64,000 nucleotides of DNA from Flaviflexus salsibiostraticola (GCF_003952265.1 NZ_CP034438.1:372001-436000), one strand, 5' to 3'; shown: positions 37,913 through 47,756, counted from the stretch's first letter. Notes: generated from the letters alone by a model not told the origin. Translations and numbers: made by a program.

Positions 37913-38673
37913 TGCCAGCGGCCGCCCTCGCACTGCTGGTGGCAGCGGTGCTGACGGGCGGCACCATCCAGCGTCTGTCGGGGATGGGGATGGGTCTCAT
38001 GATCTCCCCTGTCTTCGCCCTCATCTTCGGCGCCGCCGTCGGGGTCACCGTCGCGAATGCGACGACGATCCTCTCGGCCCTCATCATCGGGTTTGTCATG
38101 CGCGCCGGGATCGACTGGCGCCGCTTCGCGATCATCGCACCCTCCGCCCTCCTGGGAACCATCCCGGGAGGGCTTCTCGTGCGGGAGATGGACGGAGGAT
38201 GGCTCGGTGTCCTCGTCGGCGCGACCATCCTCGCCGCCCTCGCCCTCACGCTGTGGGCCGATCGACTGACGGTGCTGCCCGAGCTGCGCCACCGCGCCTG
38301 GATCATCCCCTTCGCGGCGGGCGGGGCCTTCCTCAACACCGTGTCGGGGATCAGCGCCCCCGTCCTCATGATCTACGCGATCGCGGCGCGGTGGGATCAG
38401 CGCTCCTTCGCGGCGACCCTCCAGCCGTTCTTCGTGTGGATCAGCCTCCTCTCCGTCACGGTGAAGATCTCCGTCGGAGCGACTCCGCTGAACGAGCTCC
38501 CCGACCCGTGGGTCCTGCCCCTCATCCTCGCCGCGATCCTCGCGGCCGTCGCCATCGGCAGCCGGCTCGCCCACCGCGTGAGTCCCCAGGCGGCGCGGAG
38601 GCTGGCCATTGCCGTCGCGGGGCTCGGGGCCGTGTCGACCCTCCTCCGGGGTCTGGCCGATGCGCTAGGTTAG
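37912..38673 (+). CDS. TauE/SafE-family sulfite/anion exporter
   Basis: A 253-residue membrane protein with about eight helices and the family pattern RLSGMGMGLMISPVFALIFG near the N-terminus, repeated in the second half as AAGGAFLNTVSGISAPVLMIYAIA. TauE/SafE proteins move sulfite, sulfoacetate or other anions. The ATG overlaps the yebC stop by one base (TGATG); an in-frame GTG three bases earlier is equally possible. It is inserted between yebC and ruvC, which are usually adjacent. Confidence 0.8.
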   Translation: MPAAALALLVAAVLTGGTIQRLSGMGMGLMISPVFALIFGAAVGVTVANATTILSALIIGFVMRAGIDWRRFAIIAPSALLGTIPGGLLVREMDGGWLGVLVGATILAALALTLWADRLTVLPELRHRAWIIPFAAGGAFLNTVSGISAPVLMIYAIAARWDQRSFAATLQPFFVWISLLSVTVKISVGATPLNELPDPWVLPLILAAILAAVAIGSRLAHRVSPQAARRLAIAVAGLGAVSTLLRGLADALG

Positions 38674-38687
38674 TCCCGGAGGAAGCA

Positions 38688-39320
38688 ATGAGAATCATCG
38701 GGATCGACCCGGGCCTGACCAGGTGCGGCATGGGCGTCATCGACGCGGGCGGAGCCCGCCGCGTCGACTTCGTCGACGTCACCGTCGCACGTTCGACGGC
38801 GGATATGGCGCCGCACAAGAGGCTCGAGATCATCGCCGATGAGATCGATCGCATGATCACCCTTCACAGGCCCGATGTTGTTGCCGTCGAGCGCATGTTC
38901 GCCGAGGACAACGTCCGCTCGATCATCTCGACCGCCCAGGTCGCGGGCGTCGCCATGCTCGCAGCATCCCGTGCGGGCCTGCTCCTCGCACTCCATTCGC
39001 CCTCCGAGGTGAAGGCTGCGGTGACGGGCGATGGGCGGGCGGAGAAGAAGGCGGTCCAGCTCATGGTCCAACGCATCCTTCGACTGAATTCGCCCCCGAA
39101 GCCGGCCGATGCGGCCGACGCCCTCGCGCTCGCCATCACCCACGCGTGGCGGGGCGGTGCCATGTCGCCCACCGCCCAGTCCGCTCAGCACGGCGGAGCG
39201 GCCCTGCCGGACGCGAACCGAGAGGGCCTGACGGCCGCCCAGCGGGCATGGGCGGACGCGGAGCGCGGGACCCGGCTCTCCGGCGTCGTCGCCCAGTCCG
39301 GCGCCAAGCGTTTCCGCTGA
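38688..39320 (+). CDS. ruvC: Holliday junction resolvase RuvC
   Basis: A 210-residue endonuclease that cuts Holliday junctions after RuvAB migration. Catalytic acidic residues lie in IIGIDPGLTRCG (D7), VVAVERMFAEDN (Glu) and KPADAADALALAI (two Asp). The C-terminal tail of about 45 residues past the core (from about 165) is longer than in E. coli and low in motifs. The ATG at 38688 follows GGAGGAAG; the long frame upstream is a shadow of the TauE gene. Confidence 0.94.
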   Translation: MRIIGIDPGLTRCGMGVIDAGGARRVDFVDVTVARSTADMAPHKRLEIIADEIDRMITLHRPDVVAVERMFAEDNVRSIISTAQVAGVAMLAASRAGLLLALHSPSEVKAAVTGDGRAEKKAVQLMVQRILRLNSPPKPADAADALALAITHAWRGGAMSPTAQSAQHGGAALPDANREGLTAAQRAWADAERGTRLSGVVAQSGAKRFR

Positions 39321-39356
39321 TACTATGGAACACATGTTCGATACGTGGGAGGCTTC

Positions 39357-39944
39357 ATGATCACGCTCCTTCGCGGCGCAGTACTGTCGATGTCCGCATC
39401 CGAGGCTGTCGTCGACGTCGGCGGCATGGGCTTTCGGGTCATGGCGACTCCGACGACCCTGTCCCAGCTGCGGGTCGGCCAGGAGGCGACCATCCCGACC
39501 TCCTTCATCGTCCGCGATGACTCGATGACGCTCTACGGCTTCGCCGATGAGGATGAGCGGAACACCTTCGACATTCTCATCGGACTGTCCGGCATCGGGC
39601 CGAAGATCGGCCTCGCAGTCCTCTCGGTCCACACGCCCGATACGCTGCGCGGCATCGTCGAGCGTGAGGACATCGCCGCCCTCACCCAGGTTCCCGGCAT
39701 CGGCCGCAAGGGTGCTCAGCGGATCCTCCTTGAGCTCGGCACCAAGCTCGGCCCCGCCACCTCCCAGGTCGAGGCGGCTGCGCCCTCCTCCGTCACGGCC
39801 GACGTCGTCGCCGCACTCGTCGGCCTCGGCTGGTCCGAGCCGGTTGCCGCCGAGGCCGTGAAGACCGTCGAGGGCGAGTCCGGGCCGCTGCCGGTGTCGC
39901 AGATGCTCAAGCTCGCCCTGCAGAAGCTCGGGGGTAAGCGATGA
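39357..39944 (+). CDS. ruvA: Holliday junction DNA helicase subunit RuvA
   Basis: A 195-residue RuvA, which binds four-way junctions and loads RuvB. Domain I ([12 protein letters not shown] ... [10 protein letters not shown]), the helix-hairpin-helix pair ([16 protein letters not shown] and [19 protein letters not shown]) and the C-terminal RuvB-binding domain ([21 protein letters not shown]) are all present. The ATG at 39357 has GGGAGG five bases upstream, better than the GTG at 39345. It overlaps ruvB by four bases. Confidence 0.95.
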   Translation: MITLLRGAVLSMSASEAVVDVGGMGFRVMATPTTLSQLRVGQEATIPTSFIVRDDSMTLYGFADEDERNTFDILIGLSGIGPKIGLAVLSVHTPDTLRGIVEREDIAALTQVPGIGRKGAQRILLELGTKLGPATSQVEAAAPSSVTADVVAALVGLGWSEPVAAEAVKTVEGESGPLPVSQMLKLALQKLGGKR

Positions 39945-40963
39945 ACGAGGACTATTCGATCGTCGACGCCTCGGCGCCGTCCGCCGAAAGGGCTGCGGAG
40001 GCCGCCCTGCGGCCGAAGGTCCTCGCCGAGTTCGTCGGCCAGGAGACCGTCCGCAGCCAGCTGTCCCTCGTTCTCCAGGCCGCAGTCGCCCGCGGGGCGA
40101 CCCCGGACCACGTCCTCCTCTCGGGCCCGCCGGGTCTGGGCAAGACAACGCTCGCGATGATCATCGCCGCTGAGGTCGGGGGAGCGCTCCGCCTCACGTC
40201 GGGCCCCGCGATCCAGCACGCGGGTGACCTCGCCGCGGTCCTCTCCTCTCTCCAGGAGGGCGATGTCCTCTTCATCGACGAGATCCACCGGCTCGCCCGC
40301 CCTGCCGAGGAGATGCTGTACCTGGCGATGGAGGACTTCCGCGTCGACGTCATGGTCGGCAAGGGCCCCGGGGCAACATCGATCCCCCTCCCGCTTCCGC
40401 CCTTCACCGTCGTCGGTGCGACGACGAGGGCCGGCCTGCTGCCCGCGCCGCTGCGTGACCGGTTCGGCTTCACCGGCCATCTCGAGTTCTATTCGGCAAC
40501 AGAGCTCGCCCAGGTGGTCACGCGCTCGGCGCGCCTGCTCGACGCCGAGCTGACGGCGGATGCGGCGTCAGAGCTTGCGAGCCGCTCCCGCGGCACGCCC
40601 CGCATCGCCAACCGGCTGCTGCGACGCGTCCAGGACTGGGCGCAGGTCCGCGGCACGGGCATCCTCGATCTTGCGGCCGCGAGGGCGGCGCTCGAGGTGT
40701 TCGAGGTTGATGAGCTCGGCCTCGACCGACTCGACCGATCCGTCCTCGAGCTGGTATGCACGAGGTTCGGTGGAGGCCCTGTGGGATTGACCACCCTCGC
40801 TATCTCTGTCGGGGAGGAGCCGGAGACCGTCGAGTCGGTCGCGGAACCCTTCCTCGTCCGCGAGGGACTGCTGGTCCGCACCCCTCGGGGGAGGGCCGCA
40901 ACTCGCGCCGCGTACGAGCATCTGGGCCTTCTGCCGCCGGAGGATACCCTCTTCGATACATAG
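39941..40963 (+). CDS. ruvB: Holliday junction DNA helicase motor RuvB
   Basis: A 340-residue AAA+ ATPase driving branch migration. Walker A is [11 protein letters not shown], Walker B is [10 protein letters not shown], sensor and arginine-finger regions are [20 protein letters not shown], and the C-terminal winged helix includes [18 protein letters not shown] and [16 protein letters not shown]. Normal length. It ends 51 bases before yajC. Confidence 0.96.
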   Translation: MNEDYSIVDASAPSAERAAEAALRPKVLAEFVGQETVRSQLSLVLQAAVARGATPDHVLLSGPPGLGKTTLAMIIAAEVGGALRLTSGPAIQHAGDLAAVLSSLQEGDVLFIDEIHRLARPAEEMLYLAMEDFRVDVMVGKGPGATSIPLPLPPFTVVGATTRAGLLPAPLRDRFGFTGHLEFYSATELAQVVTRSARLLDAELTADAASELASRSRGTPRIANRLLRRVQDWAQVRGTGILDLAAARAALEVFEVDELGLDRLDRSVLELVCTRFGGGPVGLTTLAISVGEEPETVESVAEPFLVREGLLVRTPRGRAATRAAYEHLGLLPPEDTLFDT

Positions 40964-41014
40964 CCGATCTGCCGTATACTCGGCCCTGATTGTCCAATTG
41001 AAAGAGAGTATCCT

Positions 41015-41359
41015 GTGGAACTCGTCATCCTCGTCGCCATCTTCGGCGGCTTCATGTTCATGATGTCCCGCGCCAACAAGAAGATGGCGAGCCGCGTTGC
41101 CGAGCAGCGCGAGAGCGCCCTCGAGATCGGCAATACGGTTGTCACCGGCTCCGGCATGATCGGCACCATCGTCGAGATCGACGGCGGCGTTGTCACCATC
41201 GAGTCGGCCTCGGGCGATGAGACGCAGTGGCTCACGACCTCGGTGTCCTCGGTCATCGAGCCGCCGTACGAGCATGCGTACGAGGCCGAGGAGTCGGATG
41301 AGGCGGAGCCGTTCGACGGCCTCACCCCCCGTGACTCCGACATCGACCGCGACCGGTAG
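41015..41359 (+). CDS. yajC: Preprotein translocase subunit YajC
   Basis: A 114-residue protein with one N-terminal membrane helix (ELVILVAIFGGFMFMMS) and the YajC domain (EIGNTVVTGSGMIGTIVEIDGGVVTIE). It belongs to the SecDF-YajC accessory complex of protein export. GTG start with AAAGAGAG upstream; the acidic C-terminal tail is rich in Asp and Glu. secD starts at the next base after the stop. Confidence 0.92.
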   Translation: MELVILVAIFGGFMFMMSRANKKMASRVAEQRESALEIGNTVVTGSGMIGTIVEIDGGVVTIESASGDETQWLTTSVSSVIEPPYEHAYEAEESDEAEPFDGLTPRDSDIDRDR

Positions 41360-43258
41360 GTGACAGCCACAGAAGAGGCGACCGAGGGGTCGCCTCGCCC
41401 GCGTTTACTCGTCTTCGCCCTCATCGTCATCGCGCTCGTCGCCTCACTCGCGGCCAGCACCCTGACCGGGTCGGAATCCCGCTGGTCCCCGGACCTCGCA
41501 CTCGACCTCGAGGGCGGCACACAGATCATCCTCACGCCCGTCACGGACGACGGCTCGGAGATCACGCCTGAGGACATCAGCCAGGCCATTGAGATCATCC
41601 GCCAGCGCGTCGACGCCTCGGGCGTCGCCGAAGCGGAGATCACGTCGCAGGGCGGGTCGAACATCGTCGTCGGCCTGCCGGGCACGCCGAGCGAAGAGAC
41701 CCTCGACCTCGTCCGCACCTCAGCGGTGCTGCGCCTGCGCGCGGTCATCGACTACACGGGTCAGGTGCTCGCGAACACGGGTCTCCAGCCCGTCTACGAG
41801 CCCGGCGTCGACGTCACCGAGGAGCAGCTCGCGCAGGCGCGCGAGCAGGCAGACCTCAATGGGGATGGATCGATCTCGGCCGAACCGACCGAGACTCCCG
41901 ATTCACCCTCGTCGGACGCGTGGATCACGGAAGAGATCCTCTACCAGGCGCTGACGCTCGACTGCACGTCGGAGTCCGCCCGCGTCCAGAACGCCTACAG
42001 TGCGGCCGACAGCCCAGTCGTCGCCTGTGACCCCACGACCGGCGCCTCCTACATCCTTGGCCCGGCCGAGCTCGACGGCAGCCACATCGACCAGGCAACC
42101 TCCGGTCCCCGCGTCAACGAGATGGGGCAGACGATCGGCGGCTGGCAGGTCAACATGGAGTTCACGGGCGAGGGCGGTGACCTCTTCGGTCAGGTGACGA
42201 CACGCCTCGCCGGATATCCGTACGGCACGGCGAAGAACCTCTTCGCCATCGTCCTCGACGGCTCGATCATCTCGGTTGCCTCCCTCCAGGCCCCGATCCT
42301 CGGCGGCAGCGCCTCGATCTCCGGATCCTTCACGGCCCCCGAGGCGGCGTCGCTCGCGAACCAGCTGTCCTTCGGCTCCCTGCCGCTCACCTTCGAGGTG
42401 CAGTCGGAGGAGCAGATCTCGGCCACCCTCGGATCCGAGCAGCTCGTCAACTCCCTCATCGCCGGCGCCATCGGCGCGGGCCTCATCGTCCTCTACCTGC
42501 TGTGGCAGTACCAGGGACTGGGCCTGCTCGCGGTCACGTCGATCACGATGGTCATGGGTCTGTCCTACCTGACGATCTCGCTCCTGTCGTGGACGATGGG
42601 GTACAGGCTCTCGCTCGCGGGCGTCGTCGGCCTCATCATCTCGATCGGCATCTCCGCCGACTCCTTCATCGTCTACTTCGAGCGCGTGAGGGATGAGATC
42701 CGCGAGGGCAGGACACTGCGGGATGCGGTGGACTACGGCTGGAACCGTGCCCGCCAGACGATCCTCGTCTCGGATGCGGTCAATCTTGTCGCCGCGATCG
42801 TCCTCTACTTCCTCGCCGTCGGCGGAGTGCGTGGATTCGCGTTCACCCTTGGACTCACGACCGTCATCGACGTCGTCGTCGTCATCCTCTTCACCTATCC
42901 GGTCATGAAGCTGCTCGTCCGAACCAAGTTCTTCGGCGAGGGCCACCGCCTGTCGGGCATGTCCGCCGCCTCGCTCGGCGCGGACCCGGTCTACGCCGGT
43001 CGCGGCCGAGTCCGCGACCGGGGCGTCTCGAAGTCGGAGGCGAAGGCGAACGCGAAGAAGGCCCGCAGGGCCGCGGCGTCGGAGGACGCCGCACAGGCGG
43101 CCGCCAGGGCAGGGACCGCGGTCGACACGCTCGACGAGAAGTCTCAGCGGAAGAAGGGCAGGGCTCAGACGCCGGAATCCCACAGCCCGGGCGAGAGGCC
43201 GATGACTCTGGCACAGCGGAAAGCGGCCGAGCGCCGCGCAGGGAGGGATGAGAACTGA
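41360..43258 (+). CDS. secD: Protein translocase subunit SecD
   Basis: A 632-residue RND-type membrane protein that uses the proton gradient to help pull exported proteins outward. After the first helix, DLALDLEGGTQIIL marks the P1 base; the C-terminal five helices hold SLAGVVGLIISIGISADSFIVYFERVRDEI. The external P1 domain contains an insert around residues 150-250 rich in acidic residues, common in actinobacteria. The cytosolic tail (about 535-632) is long, basic and Ala/Lys-rich. The GTG start abuts the yajC stop; it overlaps secF by one base. Confidence 0.94.
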   Translation: MTATEEATEGSPRPRLLVFALIVIALVASLAASTLTGSESRWSPDLALDLEGGTQIILTPVTDDGSEITPEDISQAIEIIRQRVDASGVAEAEITSQGGSNIVVGLPGTPSEETLDLVRTSAVLRLRAVIDYTGQVLANTGLQPVYEPGVDVTEEQLAQAREQADLNGDGSISAEPTETPDSPSSDAWITEEILYQALTLDCTSESARVQNAYSAADSPVVACDPTTGASYILGPAELDGSHIDQATSGPRVNEMGQTIGGWQVNMEFTGEGGDLFGQVTTRLAGYPYGTAKNLFAIVLDGSIISVASLQAPILGGSASISGSFTAPEAASLANQLSFGSLPLTFEVQSEEQISATLGSEQLVNSLIAGAIGAGLIVLYLLWQYQGLGLLAVTSITMVMGLSYLTISLLSWTMGYRLSLAGVVGLIISIGISADSFIVYFERVRDEIREGRTLRDAVDYGWNRARQTILVSDAVNLVAAIVLYFLAVGGVRGFAFTLGLTTVIDVVVVILFTYPVMKLLVRTKFFGEGHRLSGMSAASLGADPVYAGRGRVRDRGVSKSEAKANAKKARRAAASEDAAQAAARAGTAVDTLDEKSQRKKGRAQTPESHSPGERPMTLAQRKAAERRAGRDEN

Positions 43259-44265
43259 TGTCGATGTATTCCCTCGGCAATGACCTCTATTCCGGTCAGC
43301 GCAGCTTCAACATCATTGGGCGGCGCAGGCTCTGGTATGGGATTGCGCTCGCCTTCATCCTCCTGTCGGCCGTCCTCCTGCTCGTCAAGCCGATCAACTT
43401 CGGCATCGACTTCCGCGGCGGCTCCCAGTTCACGGTCTCCGGCACGGCGAACATGGGCCAGCAGGACGCGATCGATGTTGTGGCCGCCCAGACCGGTGAC
43501 GATTCGGTGCGCGTCTCCGAGGTGGGGGCGAACTCGATCCGTGTCCAGACCTCGGAGCTGACGAACGAGCAGACTCAGGAGGTGCGGGCAGCCCTCGCCG
43601 ACGTCTATGACGTGCCGGTCGATGACGTCGCATCGACCTTCATCGGCCCCACGTGGGGTGCGGACGTATCGTCGAAGGCGATTCAATCGCTCGTCATCTT
43701 CATCGGACTCATCTCCCTCATTCTCTGGGCGTATTTCCGAACGTGGACGATCGCGGTCGGCGCTATCGGAGCCCTCCTGCACGACCTCATCATCACGGCG
43801 GGAGTCTATGTCGCCTCCGGATTCGAGGTGACTCCGGCGACCGTCATCGGACTGCTGACGATCCTCGGCTACTCCCTCTACGACACGGTCGTCGTCTTCG
43901 ACAAGGTTCGCGAGAACACGGCGGGCTTCCTCGACCAGGAGGAGACGACGTATGCGGAGCAGGCGAACCTTGCCGTCAACCAGACGCTCATCCGCTCTAT
44001 TAACACCTCGGTGACGGGCCTCCTGCCGGTCGGTGCGATCCTCGTCATCGGTGTGCTCTTCCAGGGAGCGGGAACGCTGCGCGACCTGTCACTGGCACTG
44101 TTTGTCGGTATGCTTATCTCTGCTGTGTCATCGATCTTCTTGGCCGCGCCTCTCGCGGTCACACTCGGTGAGCGACAGAAGGACATCAAGGAGCACACGG
44201 AGCGCGTGCTCAGCGCCCGCCCTGCGGTGCAGGACACGACGATTACTCGGAAGAAGAAGGCATGA
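43258..44265 (+). CDS. secF: Protein translocase subunit SecF
   Basis: A 335-residue partner of SecD with six helices. Family motifs: INFGIDFRGGSQFTVS after helix 1 and, in helices 4-5, PATVIGLLTILGYSLYDTVVVFDKVRENT, then NQTLIRSINTSVTGLLPVGAIL. ATG overlaps the secD stop (TGATG). Its stop overlaps the apt start (ATGA). Confidence 0.95.
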   Translation: MSMYSLGNDLYSGQRSFNIIGRRRLWYGIALAFILLSAVLLLVKPINFGIDFRGGSQFTVSGTANMGQQDAIDVVAAQTGDDSVRVSEVGANSIRVQTSELTNEQTQEVRAALADVYDVPVDDVASTFIGPTWGADVSSKAIQSLVIFIGLISLILWAYFRTWTIAVGAIGALLHDLIITAGVYVASGFEVTPATVIGLLTILGYSLYDTVVVFDKVRENTAGFLDQEETTYAEQANLAVNQTLIRSINTSVTGLLPVGAILVIGVLFQGAGTLRDLSLALFVGMLISAVSSIFLAAPLAVTLGERQKDIKEHTERVLSARPAVQDTTITRKKKA

Positions 44266-44804
44266 CAGAGAACCCGTTCCCCAAGGATGTTGTGGAGCTT
44301 GTCGAATCGCATGTGCGGGAGGTGGAGAACTTCCCCGCACCGGGAGTACTCTTCCGCGACATCACCCCGCTCATCGCCGACCCGGTCGCCTTCGCCTCCC
44401 TCATCGAGATCCTTGCCGACCGCTACCGCGGGAAGGTCGACGCCGTCGCGGGCCTCGAGTCGCGCGGCTTCATCCTCGGCGCACCCCTGGCCGTCGCCCT
44501 TGGCGTCGGCATGGTGACCGTCCGCAAGGCGGGCCGCCTTCCCGGTCCGGTCGTCGGCATCGACTACGACCTCGAATACGGCTCGGCTCGCATGGAGCTG
44601 CAGCCGTTCACGGTCAAGGATGGGGACCGCGTCCTCGTCATCGATGACGTGCTCGCGACAGGCGGCACGGCCGACGCCGCGTTCCAGCTCATCGAAGCCG
44701 CCGGCGGCGTCGCCGACACGCTGTGCGTCCTCCTCGAGCTCGTCGACCTGGGCGGCCGAGGCCGCCTGCACGATCGGCACGTCCACTCCGTCCTCACCTA
44801 CTGA
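44262..44804 (+). CDS. apt: Adenine phosphoribosyltransferase
   Basis: A 180-residue salvage enzyme that makes AMP from adenine and PRPP. Recognisable are FPAPGVLFRDITPLIADP, GLESRGFILGAPLAVALG, FTVRKAGRLPG-like MVTVRKAGRLPGPV, and the PRPP-binding motif RVLVIDDVLATGGTADA. Its place between secF and the (p)ppGpp synthetase gene is conserved in actinobacteria. A GC-rich hairpin follows. Confidence 0.95.
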   Translation: MTENPFPKDVVELVESHVREVENFPAPGVLFRDITPLIADPVAFASLIEILADRYRGKVDAVAGLESRGFILGAPLAVALGVGMVTVRKAGRLPGPVVGIDYDLEYGSARMELQPFTVKDGDRVLVIDDVLATGGTADAAFQLIEAAGGVADTLCVLLELVDLGGRGRLHDRHVHSVLTY

Positions 44805-44836
44805 CACAGGTGGCCCGGGGCGGGCCGTCACTCATC

Positions 44837-44860
44837 GACCCGCGGCTCGCGCCGCGGGTC
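44837..44860 (+). terminator. Hairpin after apt
   Basis: GACCCGCGGC (44837-44846) and GCCGCGGGTC (44851-44860) form a perfect ten-base-pair stem with a TCGC loop, followed by GCGGTGTTTC. It probably ends the yajC-secDF-apt transcript ahead of the separate rel promoter. Confidence 0.65.
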
Positions 44861-44891
44861 GCGGTGTTTCCGAAATGTCTGGTCCCAGCCG

Positions 44892-44897
44892 TATAAT
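44892..44897 (+). promoter_or_regulatory. -10 box of a likely leaderless rel promoter
   Basis: A perfect TATAAT ends seven bases before the rel ATG at 44905, placing transcription start at or next to the start codon. No Shine-Dalgarno sequence fits in between, so the message is probably leaderless. A good -35 is not evident. Confidence 0.6.
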
Positions 44898-44904
44898 GTG
44901 ACCT

Positions 44905-47205
44905 ATGGCCGAAATCGAGAGTGATGTTCCCCGCATCAGGTCCAGGCTGTCCTGGCTGAGCGGGCGGACGCAGCACGTGCCGGCGGCTCTCGAACCGCTC
45001 ATGGCCGCCATCGAGGGCGGCACGGTCGATCGGCAGAAGGTCATCCGCGCCTACGAGATCGCAGAGCGCTGCCACCAGGGCCAGTCCCGCAAGTCCGGCC
45101 AGCCCTACATCACCCACCCGATCGCGGTCGCGACGATCCTCGCGGAGCTGGGGATGGACACGGACACGCTTGTCGCCGCCCTTCTCCACGACACGGTCGA
45201 GGACACCGGGTACTCCCTCGAGTCGCTCAAGAAGGAGTTCGGCTCCGACGTCGCGGTGCTCGTCGATGGGGTGACGAAGCTCGACAAGGTCGAGTACGGC
45301 GAGGCCGCCCAGGCCGAGACGGTGCGGAAGATGGTCATCGCGATGTCGAAGGACATTCGAGTCCTCCTCATCAAGCTCGCCGACCGTCTGCACAACGCGC
45401 GCACGTGGAAGTATGTCTCCTCGAGTTCGGCTCAGGCGAAGGCACGCGAGACGCTCGAGATCTACGCCCCGCTCGCCCATCGTCTCGGCATGAACTCGAT
45501 CAAGTGGGAGCTCGAGGACCTGTCGTTCAAGACGCTCTACCCCGATGTCTATCGGGAGATCGAGCGGCTCGTCACCGAGCGGAGCTCGGGACGCGAGGCA
45601 TACCTCGAGGCGGTCAAGGAGGAGCTGACTCGTGAGCTCAAGGCGGCTCGGATCCGCTGCACGATCACGGGCAGGCCGAAGCATTACTTCTCGATCTACC
45701 AGAAGATGATCCTTCGAGGCCGGGACTTCGAGGACATCTACGATCTCATCGGCGTCCGGATTCTTGTCGAGTCTGTGCGGGACTGCTACGCCGCCCTCGG
45801 TGTCGTCAACACGCTCTACACGCCGATCCAGGGCCGCATCAAGGACTACATCACCACCCCGAAGTTCAACCTCTACCAGTCGATCCACACGACGGTCATC
45901 GGCCCCGAGGGGAATACGATGGAGGTGCAGATCCGCACGTACGACATGCACAAGCGCGCCGAGTACGGCGTCGCCGCGCACTGGCGGTACAAGGAGAACC
46001 CGAACGCCACCCGCTCCAAGAAGGGCGAGTCGACGACCGAGCAGGAGACCCAGCTCAACTGGCTCCGCCAGCTCGTCGACTGGCAGCGGGAGACCGCCGA
46101 CCCGACCGAGTTCCTCGACTCCCTGCGGTACGAGATGTCGGGCAACCGCGTCTACGTCTTCACCCCGCGGGGCGAGGTCATGGATCTGCCCGCCGGATCG
46201 ACCCCGGTCGACTTCGCCTACGCCGTCCACACCGAGGTCGGTCAGCGCACCGTCGGTGCGAAGGTCAACGATCGGCTCGTCACCCTCGACCACAAGCTCG
46301 AGTCGGGCGACACGGTCGAGATCATCACTGCGAAGGGGCCCGATGCGGGACCGAGCCAGGGCTGGCTCGAGTTCGTCGCCTCACCGCGCGCCCGGGCGAA
46401 GATCAAGTCGTGGTTCACGAAGAATCGCCGCGACGAGGCGATCGAGGTCGGCAAGGAGCGGCTCGCGAAGGCGATCCGCCGCAAGAACCAGCCGGTCCAG
46501 CGCCTCATGACCCACGACACCCTCAAGGGTGTCGCCGATGACCTCAACCGCTCTGACGTCTCCGATCTCTTCGCCGCGGTCGGCGAGGGGCACGTCTCCG
46601 CCGAGAACGTCGTCCGCAAGCTCATCGCCTCCCAGGGCGGCCAGGCCGGCGTCGAGGAGACGCTCGCCGAGGCGGTCACGCCGACGAGGATCAGGGCCCG
46701 CCAGATGGGCGGCAGCACCGGTGTCGTCGTCGAGAACCTCGACGATTCGGATGTGCTCGTCAAGCTCGCCAGATGCTGCACGCCGCTGCCGCCGGATAAG
46801 ATCGTCGGCTTCGTCACCCGCGGCAATGGCCTGTCCGTCCACCGTGCGGACTGCCCGAACGTCAAGAGCCTCAAGCGCGAGCCGGAGCGCTTCCTGCCGG
46901 TCTCGTGGTCGGATGAGGGCGGCTCGGTCTACCTCGTTCAGGTCCAGGTCGAGGCCCTCGATCGCAACGGTCTTCTCGCCGATATCGCCCGCGTCCTGTC
47001 CGAGCACGGGGTCAACATGATCTCCGGCAACCTCAACACGACGCGGGAGCGGGTCGCGATCTCGCGGTTCACGTTCGAGATGGCGGACGCCCGACATCTG
47101 CAGACGGTGCTGCGCGCCCTGCGAGAGATCGAAGGCGTCTACGACGCCTACCGGATCACCGGGTCCTCACGCCCGTCACAGCAAGCTGTGCAATCAATCG
47201 ACTAG
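44905..47205 (+). CDS. relA: Bifunctional (p)ppGpp synthetase/hydrolase Rel
   Basis: A 766-residue long RSH protein. The N-terminal HD hydrolase site is intact (PYITHPIAVATIL and AALLHDTVEDTGYS). The synthetase domain has FEDIYDLIGVRILV, FNLYQSIHTTVIGPEG and RTYDMHKRAEYGVAAHWRYK. Then come TGS (VYVFTPRGEVMDLPAG) and a C-terminal ACT domain (LLADIARVLSEHGVNMISGN). It should both make and degrade the stringent-response alarmone, as single RSH proteins of actinobacteria do. The start codon sits directly after a TATAAT box, suggesting leaderless translation. Its 3' end overlaps a convergent gene by 50 bases. Confidence 0.95.
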   Translation: MAEIESDVPRIRSRLSWLSGRTQHVPAALEPLMAAIEGGTVDRQKVIRAYEIAERCHQGQSRKSGQPYITHPIAVATILAELGMDTDTLVAALLHDTVEDTGYSLESLKKEFGSDVAVLVDGVTKLDKVEYGEAAQAETVRKMVIAMSKDIRVLLIKLADRLHNARTWKYVSSSSAQAKARETLEIYAPLAHRLGMNSIKWELEDLSFKTLYPDVYREIERLVTERSSGREAYLEAVKEELTRELKAARIRCTITGRPKHYFSIYQKMILRGRDFEDIYDLIGVRILVESVRDCYAALGVVNTLYTPIQGRIKDYITTPKFNLYQSIHTTVIGPEGNTMEVQIRTYDMHKRAEYGVAAHWRYKENPNATRSKKGESTTEQETQLNWLRQLVDWQRETADPTEFLDSLRYEMSGNRVYVFTPRGEVMDLPAGSTPVDFAYAVHTEVGQRTVGAKVNDRLVTLDHKLESGDTVEIITAKGPDAGPSQGWLEFVASPRARAKIKSWFTKNRRDEAIEVGKERLAKAIRRKNQPVQRLMTHDTLKGVADDLNRSDVSDLFAAVGEGHVSAENVVRKLIASQGGQAGVEETLAEAVTPTRIRARQMGGSTGVVVENLDDSDVLVKLARCCTPLPPDKIVGFVTRGNGLSVHRADCPNVKSLKREPERFLPVSWSDEGGSVYLVQVQVEALDRNGLLADIARVLSEHGVNMISGNLNTTRERVAISRFTFEMADARHLQTVLRALREIEGVYDAYRITGSSRPSQQAVQSID

Positions 47206-47695
47206 CCCCCCACGTGTCTCGGCCGCGAAAGCGCTCTCCCATGAAGTCGATGACCTCATCGGCGTCCACGCCGTGGCGCAGCATCTCGAGAACGCCCAGC
47301 ACGCCCCGCTCGGGCTTCAGCATGAGAAGGTCGGCAGTCGTCCGCACGGGAGTGGTGACGGGCACGCCGCCCGGCCACTCGACATGATCCTTCTTGAGGA
47401 GCCTGCGGTCCGTCGTCCAGCGCGTTGACCTGCCCGGTAGGGGAGCGGTCGGCACCTCCCACAGGGTGCGGGGGTTGACCGTCCATCGTCCCGTGTGAAC
47501 GAAGACGGCCGCGTGATCGACGAGGACGGCATGGCCGCGGATATGGGCATGGACGGCGCGGGCTCTCATGCCCGGCACCGCGCAGAGGTCGGCGGGTACC
47601 GCCCGCTCCGGCGCGACGACGCACAGCTCATCGCCGCGCGGATCCCCGTAGAAATCCGTGCCCTTGACTATCCCCATCACCGGCGACCATTCCAT
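47156..47695 (-). CDS. AbiEi-antitoxin-like protein (orphan)
   Basis: About 179 residues resembling the C-terminal part of type IV TA AbiEi-family proteins common in actinobacteria: VVAPERAVPADLCAV, AVFVHTGRW-like strand region and GGVPVTTPVRTTADLLM. No AbiEii nucleotidyltransferase toxin and no N-terminal winged helix are visible, so the gene may be an orphan or have another role. The start is uncertain (in-frame ATGs at 47695, 47719 and 47743, none with a good ribosome site). It overlaps the 3' end of rel on the opposite strand by 50 bases. Confidence 0.5.
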   Translation of the reverse strand: MEWSPVMGIVKGTDFYGDPRGDELCVVAPERAVPADLCAVPGMRARAVHAHIRGHAVLVDHAAVFVHTGRWTVNPRTLWEVPTAPLPGRSTRWTTDRRLLKKDHVEWPGGVPVTTPVRTTADLLMLKPERGVLGVLEMLRHGVDADEVIDFMGERFRGRDTWGASRLIAQLAVTGVRTR

Positions 47696-47756
47696 AGCTA
47701 AGAACATCATGAGGGAGCATCCCATCGAGGGACCGATCCGCACCTGTGGATGAACG

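Noticed and set aside
37803..38687. N-terminal extension of RuvC upstream of 38688
   Set aside because: The extension is a shadow of the yebC end and the TauE gene; the ATG at 38688 has a strong ribosome site and gives the conserved N-terminus.
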